A stretch of DNA of 37,035 nt, taken from the NCBI GenBank assembly GCA_903946925.1, contig CAJAXK010000395.1, positions 1-37,035 of the forward strand, read 5' to 3'. This stretch comes from an uncultured Bacteroidales bacterium (lineage in GTDB: Bacteria > Bacteroidota > Bacteroidia > Bacteroidales > UBA4417). Position numbers and translations under genes: made by a program. This document shows, piece after piece, positions 1-7,684 of this stretch; position 1 is the stretch's first letter, and the number at the start of each line of letters is the position of its first letter. The notes under the pieces are model-generated. The model searched no databases and had not been told where the DNA came from. It saw nothing but the letters and a program-made list of their open reading frames with translations.

Positions 1-714
1 ACTGGTGTGGCAAAACCCAACGGGGAACTCGAAATTCCGGTTGAACGGGTAATTTCGTTCCTGGGGCCACTTTCTATCAGTAAAATCCCGGGAATTGGCG
101 ATAAAACCTACCGCCTGCTACGTTCCATGGGCATCGCTACTATTGATACCCTCGGCCACATGCCTCCCGAAATGATACAAAAAGTATTAGGGCAAAACGG
201 GTTGGTAATCTGGAAAAAAGCTAACGGTATTGATACTACGCCTGTAATACCCTATTCTGAGCGAAAATCCATCAGTACCGAAACTACTTTTGAACAGGAT
301 ACAATTGATATACACATGATTAACGAACTGCTGGTGCAAATGGTTGAGAAAATTGCTTTTTCGCTCCGAAAGAAACAGAAACTTACCTCCTGCGTTACGG
401 TAAAAATCCGCTATTCAAATTTCGATACACATACCGTACAGCAACGCATAGGTTATACTTCCTTCGACCATGTGCTGATACCTGTGGCCAAAGAACTGTT
501 CAGGAAATTGTACCAGCGCCGTATGCTTATCCGTTTGATTGGTGTGAGGTTTAGCCATTTGGTAACCGGTGTGCAACAGATCGATCTTTTCGACCAGACT
601 CCCGAACTTATCAACCTGTACCAGGCTATGGACCGTATGAGGTTGCGCTACGGGCGGGATAAACTGGTAAGAGCCGTGGGAGTCGGGGTAAAAGATGAGA
701 AAGAAGATGATTGA
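1..714 (+). CDS. dinB: DNA polymerase IV-type Y-family polymerase, C-terminal part (5' end outside window)
   Basis: The reading frame is open from base 1, so the start and the palm domain with its catalytic acidic residues lie upstream; 237 codons are visible. The visible part has the thumb helix-hairpin-helix (SKIPGIGDKTYRLLRSMGI, about codons 27-45) and then the little-finger domain, announced by KSISTETTF, which grips DNA and gives Y-family enzymes their lesion tolerance. Known role of the family: low-fidelity synthesis across damaged template. The next gene on the same strand, 92 bases downstream, is a short DnaE-type polymerase, so the pair looks like the damage-inducible translesion cassette of many bacteria. 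It could also be called ImuB-like; the missing N-terminus would decide, because ImuB lacks the catalytic residues. The gap to the next gene is filled by a heptamer array. Confidence 0.88.
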   Translation, partial: TGVAKPNGELEIPVERVISFLGPLSISKIPGIGDKTYRLLRSMGIATIDTLGHMPPEMIQKVLGQNGLVIWKKANGIDTTPVIPYSERKSISTETTFEQDTIDIHMINELLVQMVEKIAFSLRKKQKLTSCVTVKIRYSNFDTHTVQQRIGYTSFDHVLIPVAKELFRKLYQRRMLIRLIGVRFSHLVTGVQQIDLFDQTPELINLYQAMDRMRLRYGRDKLVRAVGVGVKDEKEDD

Positions 715-719
715 TATTA

Positions 720-803
720 TGTTGGATGTTTGATGTGCGATGTCGGATGTTTGATGTGGAATGTCGGAAGTAATCGCACATTGCACATCCCACATCCCAC
801 ATT
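720..803. repeat. Heptamer array with inverted halves between dinB and dnaE
   Basis: Twelve 7-base words follow each other in perfect register from 720 to 803. The first seven fit TGTNNGA (720, 727, 734, 741, 748, 755, 762); after one transition word (769) the last four are of the reverse-complement type NCACATY (776, 783, 790, 797). The array starts six bases after the dinB stop and ends three bases before the dnaE start codon. The two halves can pair into a long imperfect hairpin in the dinB-dnaE transcript. Confidence 0.85.
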
Positions 804-806
804 AAA

Positions 807-3749
807 ATGTACCTCAACTGCCACTCCTTTTACAGCCTCCGTTACGGCACTTTTCCGGTTGAAAAACTGGCAGAATTGGCCGTAGCTAATGGTATTGCTA
901 CGCTTGCACTTACCGATATCAACAACAGCATGGGCATGGTTGATTTTGTGAAAGCCTGCAACAAAAATGGGGTAAAACCTGTGGCCGGTATCGAGTTTCG
1001 CGATGGGAACGAATTGTTGTATATATGTATAGCCCGCAACAACGAAGGTTTCATGGAACTGAACGAATTCCTGAGCCATCACAATATCAACAAAATCCCT
1101 TTGCCTGCCGAAGCCCCTGAATTCAACCAAAGCATTGTGATTTACCCTTTCGGGAAGAAATTGCAAAACCGATTACGGGAAAATGAGTTCATCGGAATAA
1201 GAAGCACCGATCTGAACCTTTTGCTGTCGTCAGAATACCGCCATAAGCAACATAAATTGCTGGCATTGTGCCCTGTAACTTTCGATAGCGAGCAGGGTTA
1301 TGAACTGCACCGCAACCTTCGCGCCATTGATAACAATACCTTGCTGAGCATGTTGGTGCCTGCACAGGTGGCCGCTCCCGACGAATTTCTTATGACGCCT
1401 ACCGAACTCGAAAAACTGTTTGAATATTACCCGCAGATTATTTCCAATACATATAAATTACTTGCCGACTGCAGTATCCATTTCGATTTCAGCAATGTAA
1501 AAAATAAGAAGCTGTTCTCGGCCAGCGCCTACGACGACCGCTTGTTGCTCGAAAAATTGGCGTTCGATGGGCTTGTTTACCGCTATGGCAAAAATAATAA
1601 GGAAGCGAAACAGCGCATAAAACACGAACTCGAAATTATTGACAAACTTGGGTTTTCGTCGTATTTCCTCATTACCTGGGATATTATCCGCTACACGATG
1701 AGCCGTGGTTTTTACCACGTGGGCCGTGGAAGTGGTGCCAACAGCATAGTGGCTTATTGCCTGCGGATCACGGATGTGGATCCCATTGAACTGAACCTCT
1801 ATTTCGAACGTTTCCTCAACCCCAGAAGGAGCAGTCCGCCCGATTTTGATATCGACTTTTCGTGGAAAGACCGCGACGAAGTATTCGACTATATTTTTAA
1901 ACGCTACGGGCATAAACATACTGCTTTGCTTGGCGCGACATCTACGTTTAAAGGGAAATCAACTTTACGCGAATTAGGTAAAGTTTACGGCTTGCCAAAA
2001 GAGGAAATTGATATTTTGATCGAAGAACCAAATAACCCACTTAACAACAACGATATAGCGAAACATATCGTAAAGCTTGCTGTGCGTATGACCGATTTTC
2101 CAAATATCCGCAGCATCCACGCCGGCGGTGTGCTGATTTCGGAAGAACCGCTTACGGCCTACACAGCCATCGATATGCCTCCAAAGGCTTTCCCAACCAC
2201 GCAATGGGATATGTACGTGGCCGAAGACCTACGGTACGAAAAGCTTGATATTTTGAGCCAACGCGGCATAGGGCATATTCAGGAAGCCGTGGATATTATC
2301 AAACAAAACAGGGGTATAAACATTGATATCCATCGTGTTGCAGATTTTAAAAAAGATGAAAAAATAAAACGGCAACTAAAGTCAGCCGAAACCATTGGGT
2401 GTTTTTATATCGAAAGCCCAGCCATGCGCGGTTTGCTGAAAAAGCTTAAATGCGATAATTACCTTACATTGGTTGCAGCAAGCAGCATCATCCGGCCCGG
2501 TGTTGCCCGTTCGGGGATGATGAAGGAATATATCTGGCGGTTCCATAACCCCGATAAGTTCAAATACCTGCATCCCATAATGGAACAGCAACTTGGCGAA
2601 ACGTATGGCGTAATGGTTTACCAGGAAGACGTGCTCAAAATTTGTCATCATTTTGCTGGCCTCGACCTGGCCGATGCCGATGTGCTGCGCCGTGCCATGA
2701 GCGGGAAATACCGTTCGCGGATCGAATTCCAGAAAATTGTGGACAAGTATTTTGAAAGTTGTTATGCGCAAGGGCATTCGGAGGAGATTACCAAAGAAGT
2801 TTGGCGGCAGATCGAGTCGTTTGCCGGATATTCATTCTCAAAAGCCCATTCGGCCTCGTTTGCAGTGGAAAGTTACCAAAGCCTTTACCTCAAATCCTAC
2901 TTCCCACTTGAGTTTATGACTGCCGTGCTAAATAATTTCGGTGGTTTTTATCAGGCCTGGGTGTATATAAATGAAGCTAAGCGTTGTGGTGCAAGTATCG
3001 AATTGCCGTGCATAAACCGAAGCCACAGCACTTCCACCATCATCGGAAGCACTATATGGCTTGGCTTTGTTTATATCGCAAACCTCGAAAGCAACATTGT
3101 AAATGCCATTGTTGACGAGCGTGTGCGCAATGGCGTTTTTGCAAACCTGGCCGATTTTGTCAGCCGTGTGCCAATCACGCTCGAACAGGCCATATTGCTT
3201 ATCAGGCTCAATGCATTGCGGTTTACCGGTGTAAGCAAGCAACAGTTGTTGTGGGAAGTCCACCTTATGTTGCGCAAATCCGCACCGCCGCCCACCGATG
3301 GTTCCCTGTTTGCCACACCTGTAAGGCAATTTGTAATGCCGGTGCTCGACCATTCCGTTGTTGACGATGCTTTTGACGAAATAGAATTGCTGGGTTTTCC
3401 GGTAACAATGGGTTATTTCGATCTTTTGCAGACCAATTTCCGGGGCGAGCTTCGTGCCCACGAAATTGCATCGCATGTTGGCGAAACCGTCAGGATGCTT
3501 GGTTCGTTGGTTACCATAAAATATGTGCGCACCATCAGGAACGAGATTATGCACTTTGGAACTTTTTTCGATGTGGATGGCGAGTTTTTTGATACTGTGC
3601 ATTTTCCACAATCGGCCAAACTATACCCATTTAAAGGAAAGGGCGTTTACCTGATGAAAGGAAGGATAGTTGAGGAATTTGGTTTCCCCAGTATTGAAGT
3701 GGAAAAAATGGCGAAGCTTCCGTTGGTGAAGGATAGGAGGTATTTGTAG
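807..3749 (+). CDS. Short DNA polymerase III alpha-type (C-family) polymerase, translesion DnaE class
   Basis: 980 residues, against about 1160 for E. coli DnaE; the C-terminal clamp-loader-binding part is missing. N-terminal PHP domain (1 to about 190) is degraded: the expected HxH reads NCH in YLNCHSFYSL (residues 2-11), and the later TDH reads TDI, so metal binding and proofreading are unlikely. The polymerase core is intact: GRGSGANS at 306-313, catalytic aspartates in PDFDIDF (D346 and D348) and a third candidate D481 in EKLDILS. KAHSASFAVESYQSLYLKSY and the following GFYQ region resemble the DnaE2/ImuC type. An OB-fold-like region ends the protein. Position directly after a Y-family polymerase supports a role in mutagenic repair and not the main replicase. 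The ATG at 807 is the first in the frame and follows a heptamer array. Main alternative: a second housekeeping DnaE; length argues against it. Confidence 0.9.
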   Translation: MYLNCHSFYSLRYGTFPVEKLAELAVANGIATLALTDINNSMGMVDFVKACNKNGVKPVAGIEFRDGNELLYICIARNNEGFMELNEFLSHHNINKIPLPAEAPEFNQSIVIYPFGKKLQNRLRENEFIGIRSTDLNLLLSSEYRHKQHKLLALCPVTFDSEQGYELHRNLRAIDNNTLLSMLVPAQVAAPDEFLMTPTELEKLFEYYPQIISNTYKLLADCSIHFDFSNVKNKKLFSASAYDDRLLLEKLAFDGLVYRYGKNNKEAKQRIKHELEIIDKLGFSSYFLITWDIIRYTMSRGFYHVGRGSGANSIVAYCLRITDVDPIELNLYFERFLNPRRSSPPDFDIDFSWKDRDEVFDYIFKRYGHKHTALLGATSTFKGKSTLRELGKVYGLPKEEIDILIEEPNNPLNNNDIAKHIVKLAVRMTDFPNIRSIHAGGVLISEEPLTAYTAIDMPPKAFPTTQWDMYVAEDLRYEKLDILSQRGIGHIQEAVDIIKQNRGINIDIHRVADFKKDEKIKRQLKSAETIGCFYIESPAMRGLLKKLKCDNYLTLVAASSIIRPGVARSGMMKEYIWRFHNPDKFKYLHPIMEQQLGETYGVMVYQEDVLKICHHFAGLDLADADVLRRAMSGKYRSRIEFQKIVDKYFESCYAQGHSEEITKEVWRQIESFAGYSFSKAHSASFAVESYQSLYLKSYFPLEFMTAVLNNFGGFYQAWVYINEAKRCGASIELPCINRSHSTSTIIGSTIWLGFVYIANLESNIVNAIVDERVRNGVFANLADFVSRVPITLEQAILLIRLNALRFTGVSKQQLLWEVHLMLRKSAPPPTDGSLFATPVRQFVMPVLDHSVVDDAFDEIELLGFPVTMGYFDLLQTNFRGELRAHEIASHVGETVRMLGSLVTIKYVRTIRNEIMHFGTFFDVDGEFFDTVHFPQSAKLYPFKGKGVYLMKGRIVEEFGFPSIEVEKMAKLPLVKDRRYL

Positions 3750-3752
3750 GAA

Positions 3753-3780
3753 GGGATTGGGGTTTAGGGGTTGGGGGTTA
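3753..3780 (+). repeat. G-rich heptamer array, potential G-quadruplex
   Basis: Four G-rich 7-base words in register start four bases after the dnaE stop. G-runs lie at 3753-3755, 3759-3762, 3767-3770 and 3773-3777 with loops of 3, 4 and 2 bases, which fits a canonical G-quadruplex on the plus strand. It sits between the converging ends of dnaE and the toxin gene, so it could slow or end transcription from either side. Confidence 0.7.
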
Positions 3781-3814
3781 GGACCATAGGCACCTGATTA
3801 TGTGCGAATTGTTA

Positions 3815-4147
3815 CTAATAAGTAAGTATCTCATTTAAACCTTTTTTAATTATATCGAACTGATTAATAGTAATTTCTCCAATTTTACGGATCAAACGTT
3901 GGCCCGAAATTGCCCTAATCTGGAACGTGATTACCTCAGAATCCGATTCAAGCCCATTGATAGCATCACTTTTCAGAACCAAACATCCTGCATAATTTTT
4001 AATTTTTGAGCTTAATGGGCATACAATACAAACATTCAGATTATTGTTCATGGCATTGCCACTAACCACAACAATTGGTCTGATGCCCTGTTGTTCGCTA
4101 CCTTTCACAGGATTAAGGTCAGCCAGCCATATTTCCCTTTGTTTCAT
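3815..4147 (-). CDS. MazF/PemK-type endoribonuclease toxin
   Basis: 110 residues, the normal size for MazF-fold toxins, which cut mRNA at short sequence motifs when their antitoxin is lost. Family signs: N-terminal REIWLADLNPVKGSEQQGIR, with R23 in GIRPIVVVS matching the catalytic arginine region, and CPLSSKIK in the place of the usual PLTSKxK catalytic segment (serine instead of threonine). The ATG overlaps the stop of the antitoxin gene by four bases (ATGA at 4144-4147), so the pair is translationally coupled with the antitoxin first, the usual order. No export signal, so cytoplasmic. Which RNA motif it cuts cannot be told from sequence. Confidence 0.9.
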   Translation of the reverse strand: MKQREIWLADLNPVKGSEQQGIRPIVVVSGNAMNNNLNVCIVCPLSSKIKNYAGCLVLKSDAINGLESDSEVITFQIRAISGQRLIRKIGEITINQFDIIKKGLNEILTY

Positions 4148-4386
4148 TCTTCGGTTATTATTTTCAGGTAATCTTCAATACCTTCTTCTGCCAAAGTTTG
4201 CATCTCTCCATCGGTGGAAGCCCGGTGGAAGGAATGTGCGTATTCCGCTTTCTTCAACCTATCGAAATAGGCTCTTAATGCCTGCTCCATTATCCTGTTT
4301 TTAGGTAATTTGAACATTTTTGAATATGCATCAAGCTTTTCTATCAAATCGGTGGGCAGTGAGCTGGTGTAATTTACAGCTTTCAT
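4144..4386 (-). CDS. Ribbon-helix-helix antitoxin of the MazF-type toxin
   Basis: 80 residues from the ATG at 4384-4386. A longer in-frame start at 4485 would run back through the promoter and a hydrophobic stretch unlike any antitoxin, so it was not used. Residues 1-45 have the RHH/CopG pattern: a short beta strand (KAVNYTSSLP), then helix, turn, helix (DLIEKLDAYSKMFKLPKNRI and MEQALRAYFDRLK). Such domains pair into dimers that bind an operator over the own promoter, and the C-terminal tail (after about residue 50) wraps and blocks the toxin. Autoregulation is therefore expected. Classical MazE has an AbrB-type fold; an RHH partner is the less classical but well known variant. Confidence 0.85.
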   Translation of the reverse strand: MKAVNYTSSLPTDLIEKLDAYSKMFKLPKNRIMEQALRAYFDRLKKAEYAHSFHRASTDGEMQTLAEEGIEDYLKIITEE

Positions 4387-4398
4387 ACTTTTTTTTTG

Positions 4399-4406
4399 CA
4401 AATATA
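4399..4406 (-). promoter_or_regulatory. Candidate -7 box for the toxin-antitoxin operon
   Basis: The minus strand reads TATATTTG, an exact fit to the Bacteroidota -7 motif TAnnTTTG, 12 bases before the antitoxin ATG. No clear TTG is seen about 20 bases further upstream. The short leader would leave room for the antitoxin to repress by covering the box. Confidence 0.5.
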
Positions 4407-4743
4407 ATATATAAGTATAAACTGTATGTATGATTACGGTAATTGTCGCACCAATTGGAACTAACTTGGCGTAAAACAAGTGCAACCCCTCAAATGTATC
4501 GCTTCATATCCTGTTATTTATTTTAGTTTTGTGAAAATTGTAGGTTCTGGAGGGTTGAGTAATATGGTTAAAATTTCAGAGTTTAGGCATCTCTCTCTCT
4601 TTTCAAGTAGTGGGGAAGGGGGTGAGGTCTTTGAGGTGATAAACTCAGAAAATAAAAAACGAGCTAACCTAAATCATCTTATAGTAAGACAAGTGTAAAA
4701 TGTCATTTGTAATAGCTTCTTTATCAGTAATTTATTTTTAGTT

Positions 4744-4813
4744 TGATGAAATAGCCATGATTGGAATAAATAACCAACCGAAGATGATATAATAATCAAT
4801 CTGGCGAACCTTT
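4744..4813 (+). repeat. Dispersed repeat, copy A (decayed coding remnant)
   Basis: The segment aligns without gaps for about 48 bases with 36929-36976 (37 of 48 identical by hand count) and more loosely on to about 4813. Both copies share ATGAAAT-A/T-GCCATG and then ACCAACCGAAxATGATAT. Read in the frame DEIAM, this copy encodes DEIAMIGINNQPKMI followed by two stops, against EIAMVKFYHQPKMILWRIPS in the right-hand copy. So it looks like a broken piece of a short gene present more than once in the genome. Confidence 0.6.
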
Positions 4814-4966
4814 AGCTCACGAATACCTATAAAAAATTAGCTATGCATGAGTAATTCCATGCGACCCGTAAAAAAACAAATAATAACGCATGAAAGTTTA
4901 AAAAGGCTTGAGGCTTCCAACAAACTAACATTGCCCATTAAATCAACTGCCGAGCCTATTTATTTA

Positions 4967-4974
4967 TACCTTTG
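4967..4974 (+). promoter_or_regulatory. Candidate -7 box for the beta-helix gene
   Basis: TACCTTTG fits TAnnTTTG exactly and lies 65 bases before the chosen ATG at 5040. No matching -33 TTG at the usual distance was found. Confidence 0.45.
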
Positions 4975-5039
4975 ACTTGCATTTAGAATCTATTTATTGA
5001 ATCCTGTTCTTGAAAATAATTTGCAATTCAAAAAGCATT

Positions 5040-6566
5040 ATGAATAAAACACTCCTTACAATTACTGCAATTGTTTTAATGTATTTCAATCTTTATGCAC
5101 AAACCACGATTCCCGGTGGAATGGTAAGCGGAACATGGACACATGCCGATTCGCCATACAACATAATGGGTCCCATTATGATTCCCGACGGTTCAACACT
5201 TACCATTGAACCCGGGGCAGTCGTAAAATTTCAGGGCACATATAAACTGTATGTATTAGGGCAACTACTTGCTATAGGCAATTCGAGGGATTCCATAACT
5301 TTTACTGCGTCCGATACCGAAAATGGATGGTATGGAATACGTTTTGATAACACACCTGAATCAAACGACACCTCCAGATTAATCAACTGCAAACTGCTGT
5401 ATGGTAAAGCCTCGGGCACGGCTCCTGACAATGCTGGCGGTGCATTGTACTTTTACAAGTTTTCCAAAGCAATAATCTCTAACTGCCGGATTTCCAATTG
5501 TGCTACCGATTTTTTGGGCGGTGCAATTTTTTGCAATTATAGCAGCCCAATTATTCAAAACAATACTATTTCGAATAATACATCTTATCTTGGTGGTGGA
5601 ATTTCCTGTTATAACAGTGATAGCAGCCAAATTATTTCGAACAATATCATTTCAAACAATTCTGCTTTTTCTGGCGGCGGGATTTATTTTAATGGCGACG
5701 TGACAATTAGGAATAACTTCATTTCGAACAATTCAGCTACATATGGTGGTGGGATTTCTTGCGACAACAGCCTTAACTACACAAATATTTCAAATAACAT
5801 CTTCTCGAATAACTCCGCTTCTTATGGGGGCGGACTATACTGTACTGCCAACGGCAGCCTCATTATTACAAATACCACAATGGCAAATAACCAAGCAGAG
5901 TATGGAGGTGCGGTTTATTTCGATAATTATTATCCAACTTTGCGTAATACAATCTTGTATGGAAATACTGCCAGCATGAGTGGGGCGCAGGTATTCTTAC
6001 TGAATGAAAACTGCGACCCTGATTTTTATTATTGCGATGTGCAGGGAGGAACAAGTGCCTTTGGCTTCGGTTCTGGTTATTTTTATACAGGAATATATCA
6101 GAACAATATAGATACAATTCCGGCTTTTTTGGCCGAATCCGCAGGAAGTGGCACCGCATACAACGGATTAGCTGCCGATTGGTCAATGCAGTCCGGTTCG
6201 CCTTGCATTAATGCTGGAGACCCTGACGGTTCTTATCCTGCAACAGATTTAGCTGGCTATCCCCGCGTATTTGATACCACCATTGATATCGGCGCGTATG
6301 AATTTCAAGGGTATGTAAGCATTAATCCAGTCCATAAACAGGAAGCCCTAATCCTATATCCAAATCCTGTGAGCAATTACCTCGTTGTCCAAAATCAGCA
6401 AAATTCAACGGTGCAAATTATAAATACCAAGGGACAAATTATTAAAACTATCCAAAACGACTTGCCAAGAAAAACAATTTATTTGGGGGATTTATCCAGC
6501 GGTGTTTATATGCTTAAAGCCATTACAGGCAATGAAGTTACTGTGAAGAGGTTTATAAAACTTTAG
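5040..6566 (+). CDS. Secreted right-handed beta-helix protein with T9SS type A sorting domain
   Basis: 508 residues from the ATG at 5040; an upstream in-frame ATG at 5010 would add ten polar residues before the signal peptide. Residues 1-21 form a signal peptide (KTLLTITAIVLMYFNLYAQ, cleavage after AQ likely). The middle, about residues 130-310, holds seven coils of 24-27 residues, each ending in NNSAxYGGG(I/L), the pattern of parallel beta-helix (pectin-lyase-like) proteins with asparagine ladders. The last 75 residues are a T9SS type A domain: YPNPVSNYLVV, a central SGVYMLKA, and the ending VKRFIKL. Known meaning: export by Sec, then across the outer membrane by the type IX machine with removal of the tail. 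A surface or extracellular adhesin or polysaccharide-binding role is inference; no catalytic site is visible. Confidence 0.88.
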   Translation: MNKTLLTITAIVLMYFNLYAQTTIPGGMVSGTWTHADSPYNIMGPIMIPDGSTLTIEPGAVVKFQGTYKLYVLGQLLAIGNSRDSITFTASDTENGWYGIRFDNTPESNDTSRLINCKLLYGKASGTAPDNAGGALYFYKFSKAIISNCRISNCATDFLGGAIFCNYSSPIIQNNTISNNTSYLGGGISCYNSDSSQIISNNIISNNSAFSGGGIYFNGDVTIRNNFISNNSATYGGGISCDNSLNYTNISNNIFSNNSASYGGGLYCTANGSLIITNTTMANNQAEYGGAVYFDNYYPTLRNTILYGNTASMSGAQVFLLNENCDPDFYYCDVQGGTSAFGFGSGYFYTGIYQNNIDTIPAFLAESAGSGTAYNGLAADWSMQSGSPCINAGDPDGSYPATDLAGYPRVFDTTIDIGAYEFQGYVSINPVHKQEALILYPNPVSNYLVVQNQQNSTVQIINTKGQIIKTIQNDLPRKTIYLGDLSSGVYMLKAITGNEVTVKRFIKL

Positions 6567-6770
6567 GCGCCGTTTGCAAAGTACGGACTGCACCGGCCTT
6601 CAGCCTTCGCGATGAATATTTTAATTTTTGTTCTACAAAAATGATTGTTGTGTCCAGTCCGAAAATTTTTTTTTGCCAATACGGTACTAAATCGCTAACT
6701 TCCACAAAGTTTATAGTGCTGATTAATAACACTCTGTGTCCTCTGTGCCTCCGTGTTTTTTTTAGGGTTT
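6567..6770. repeat. Probable degenerate intergenic repeat element, with a 9-base-period tail
   Basis: Directly after the beta-helix gene, CGGACTG (6584-6590) and its inverted copy CAGTCCG (6655-6661) frame an AT-rich core. At 6732-6758 follows a tract of period 9, based on CTCTGTGNC, whose complement (CACAGAGG-type words) is a motif I have seen between genes of many unrelated environmental bacteria. No protein is supported. The combination looks like the remains of a non-coding mobile or palindromic element. Confidence 0.5.
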
Positions 6771-6803
6771 TCGGAGTGGGCTCAAGTTTGTAAATAAAAA
6801 ATC

Positions 6804-6839
6804 TTTGCCTCATAAAAAGTATTACTTTAGTGAGGCAAA
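6804..6839 (+). promoter_or_regulatory. Inverted repeat over the rhomboid promoter region
   Basis: TTTGCCTCA (6804-6812) and TGAGGCAAA (6831-6839) are perfect inverted copies with an 18-base spacer, ending nine bases before the rhomboid ATG. The spacer contains TACTTTAG (6823-6830), one mismatch from the Bacteroidota -7 motif. This arrangement would suit an operator, or a hairpin in the leader of the mRNA that covers the ribosome site. Confidence 0.5.
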
Positions 6840-6848
6840 TTTATTTAA

Positions 6849-7598
6849 ATGGATCAGGAAGAAAAACGAAGATTTTTTGGGAGCCTTGTTTTCCCTGCAA
6901 TTCTATTGCTGACAATATGGTTGATTAAACTTATAGAAGTAGGTTTTCAGGTATCGTTTGCTGAGTATGGGCTTATACCTCAAACGCTTATAGGCTTGAT
7001 GGGAATATTGTTTTCACCGCTTTTACATGCCGATTGGTCGCACCTTTCATCAAATTCGGTCCCATTATTTCTTTTAACTGCAGGTTTGTTTTATTATTAT
7101 GGTAAAAAATCCTGGACAATATTTACCCTTTGTTGGTTGGTTACCGGATTGTGGGTCTGGATTTTTGCAAAGGATACCGGCGTTCATATTGGTGCTTCGG
7201 GGGTTGTATATGCATTGGCTACTTTCCATTTTACTGGCGGGGTACTGCGCCGCGAACCTAAGATGATGTCTTTTTCCTTACTGGTGGTTTTCCTTTATGG
7301 GGGATTGGTATGGGGTATTTCCCCCGAATTTTCACCGGGTAAAAATATATCGTGGCAATCGCATTTATTAGGCGGTGTTGCAGGAATCCTTATGTCATTT
7401 GCATATAAAGATATCGGGCCGCAACGGAAAATTTACGAATGGGAAGAAGATGATGAAGAAATTGAGTATTTTGAAGAAAATGGAATGCCCGAAAACGAAA
7501 TACCGATTGAAAAAACCGAAAGCGAGGTAAAGCCCATTTCATCTGAAAATGAACAGAACCTTATGAAAATCAAATATGAATATAAGGAGAAGCTTTAG
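6849..7598 (+). CDS. Rhomboid family intramembrane serine protease
   Basis: 249 residues, about six membrane segments between residues 11 and 187. The catalytic dyad is visible: serine S117 in GASG (115-118) and histidine H172 in WQSHLLGGVAG. The loop with HADWSHLSSN (about 60-69) is the conserved asparagine/histidine region found before the active-site helices. Rhomboids cut single-pass membrane proteins inside the bilayer. After the last membrane helix comes a cytoplasmic tail of about 60 residues, very acidic (many E and D), not part of the core. The gene appears to be transcribed alone: 86 bases separate it from the next gene, which has very different base composition. Substrate unknown. 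Confidence 0.92.
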   Translation: MDQEEKRRFFGSLVFPAILLLTIWLIKLIEVGFQVSFAEYGLIPQTLIGLMGILFSPLLHADWSHLSSNSVPLFLLTAGLFYYYGKKSWTIFTLCWLVTGLWVWIFAKDTGVHIGASGVVYALATFHFTGGVLRREPKMMSFSLLVVFLYGGLVWGISPEFSPGKNISWQSHLLGGVAGILMSFAYKDIGPQRKIYEWEEDDEEIEYFEENGMPENEIPIEKTESEVKPISSENEQNLMKIKYEYKEKL

Positions 7599-7684
7599 AA
7601 CTGAAAGTTATTCTATTATGCTGAATGCTAACAAATGTCTTTAATATTCGCACCGCAGAAATTTAAAAATATTTTATTAAAACA

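Larger units (their letters stand above)
4387..5039. other. 653-base intergenic stretch between toxin-antitoxin pair and beta-helix gene
   Basis: No convincing gene. A 72-codon frame at 4480-4698 has no recognisable domain or upstream signal. The stretch holds the antitoxin promoter at its left, a copy of a dispersed coding remnant at 4744-4813, and a candidate promoter for the next gene at 4967-4974. The toxin-antitoxin pair next to remnants suggests past insertion and loss events here. Confidence 0.6.

Noticed and set aside
415-795. 126-codon minus-strand frame across the dinB end and the heptamer array
   Set aside because: Antisense to dinB; its repeated peptide comes from the heptamers, not from a protein family.
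2928-3611. 227-codon minus-strand frame inside dnaE
   Set aside because: Antisense shadow of a clearly conserved gene, with no recognisable domain.
4480-4698. 72-codon plus-strand frame beside the antitoxin
   Set aside because: No domain and mixed low-complexity content; overlaps the region upstream of the antitoxin promoter.
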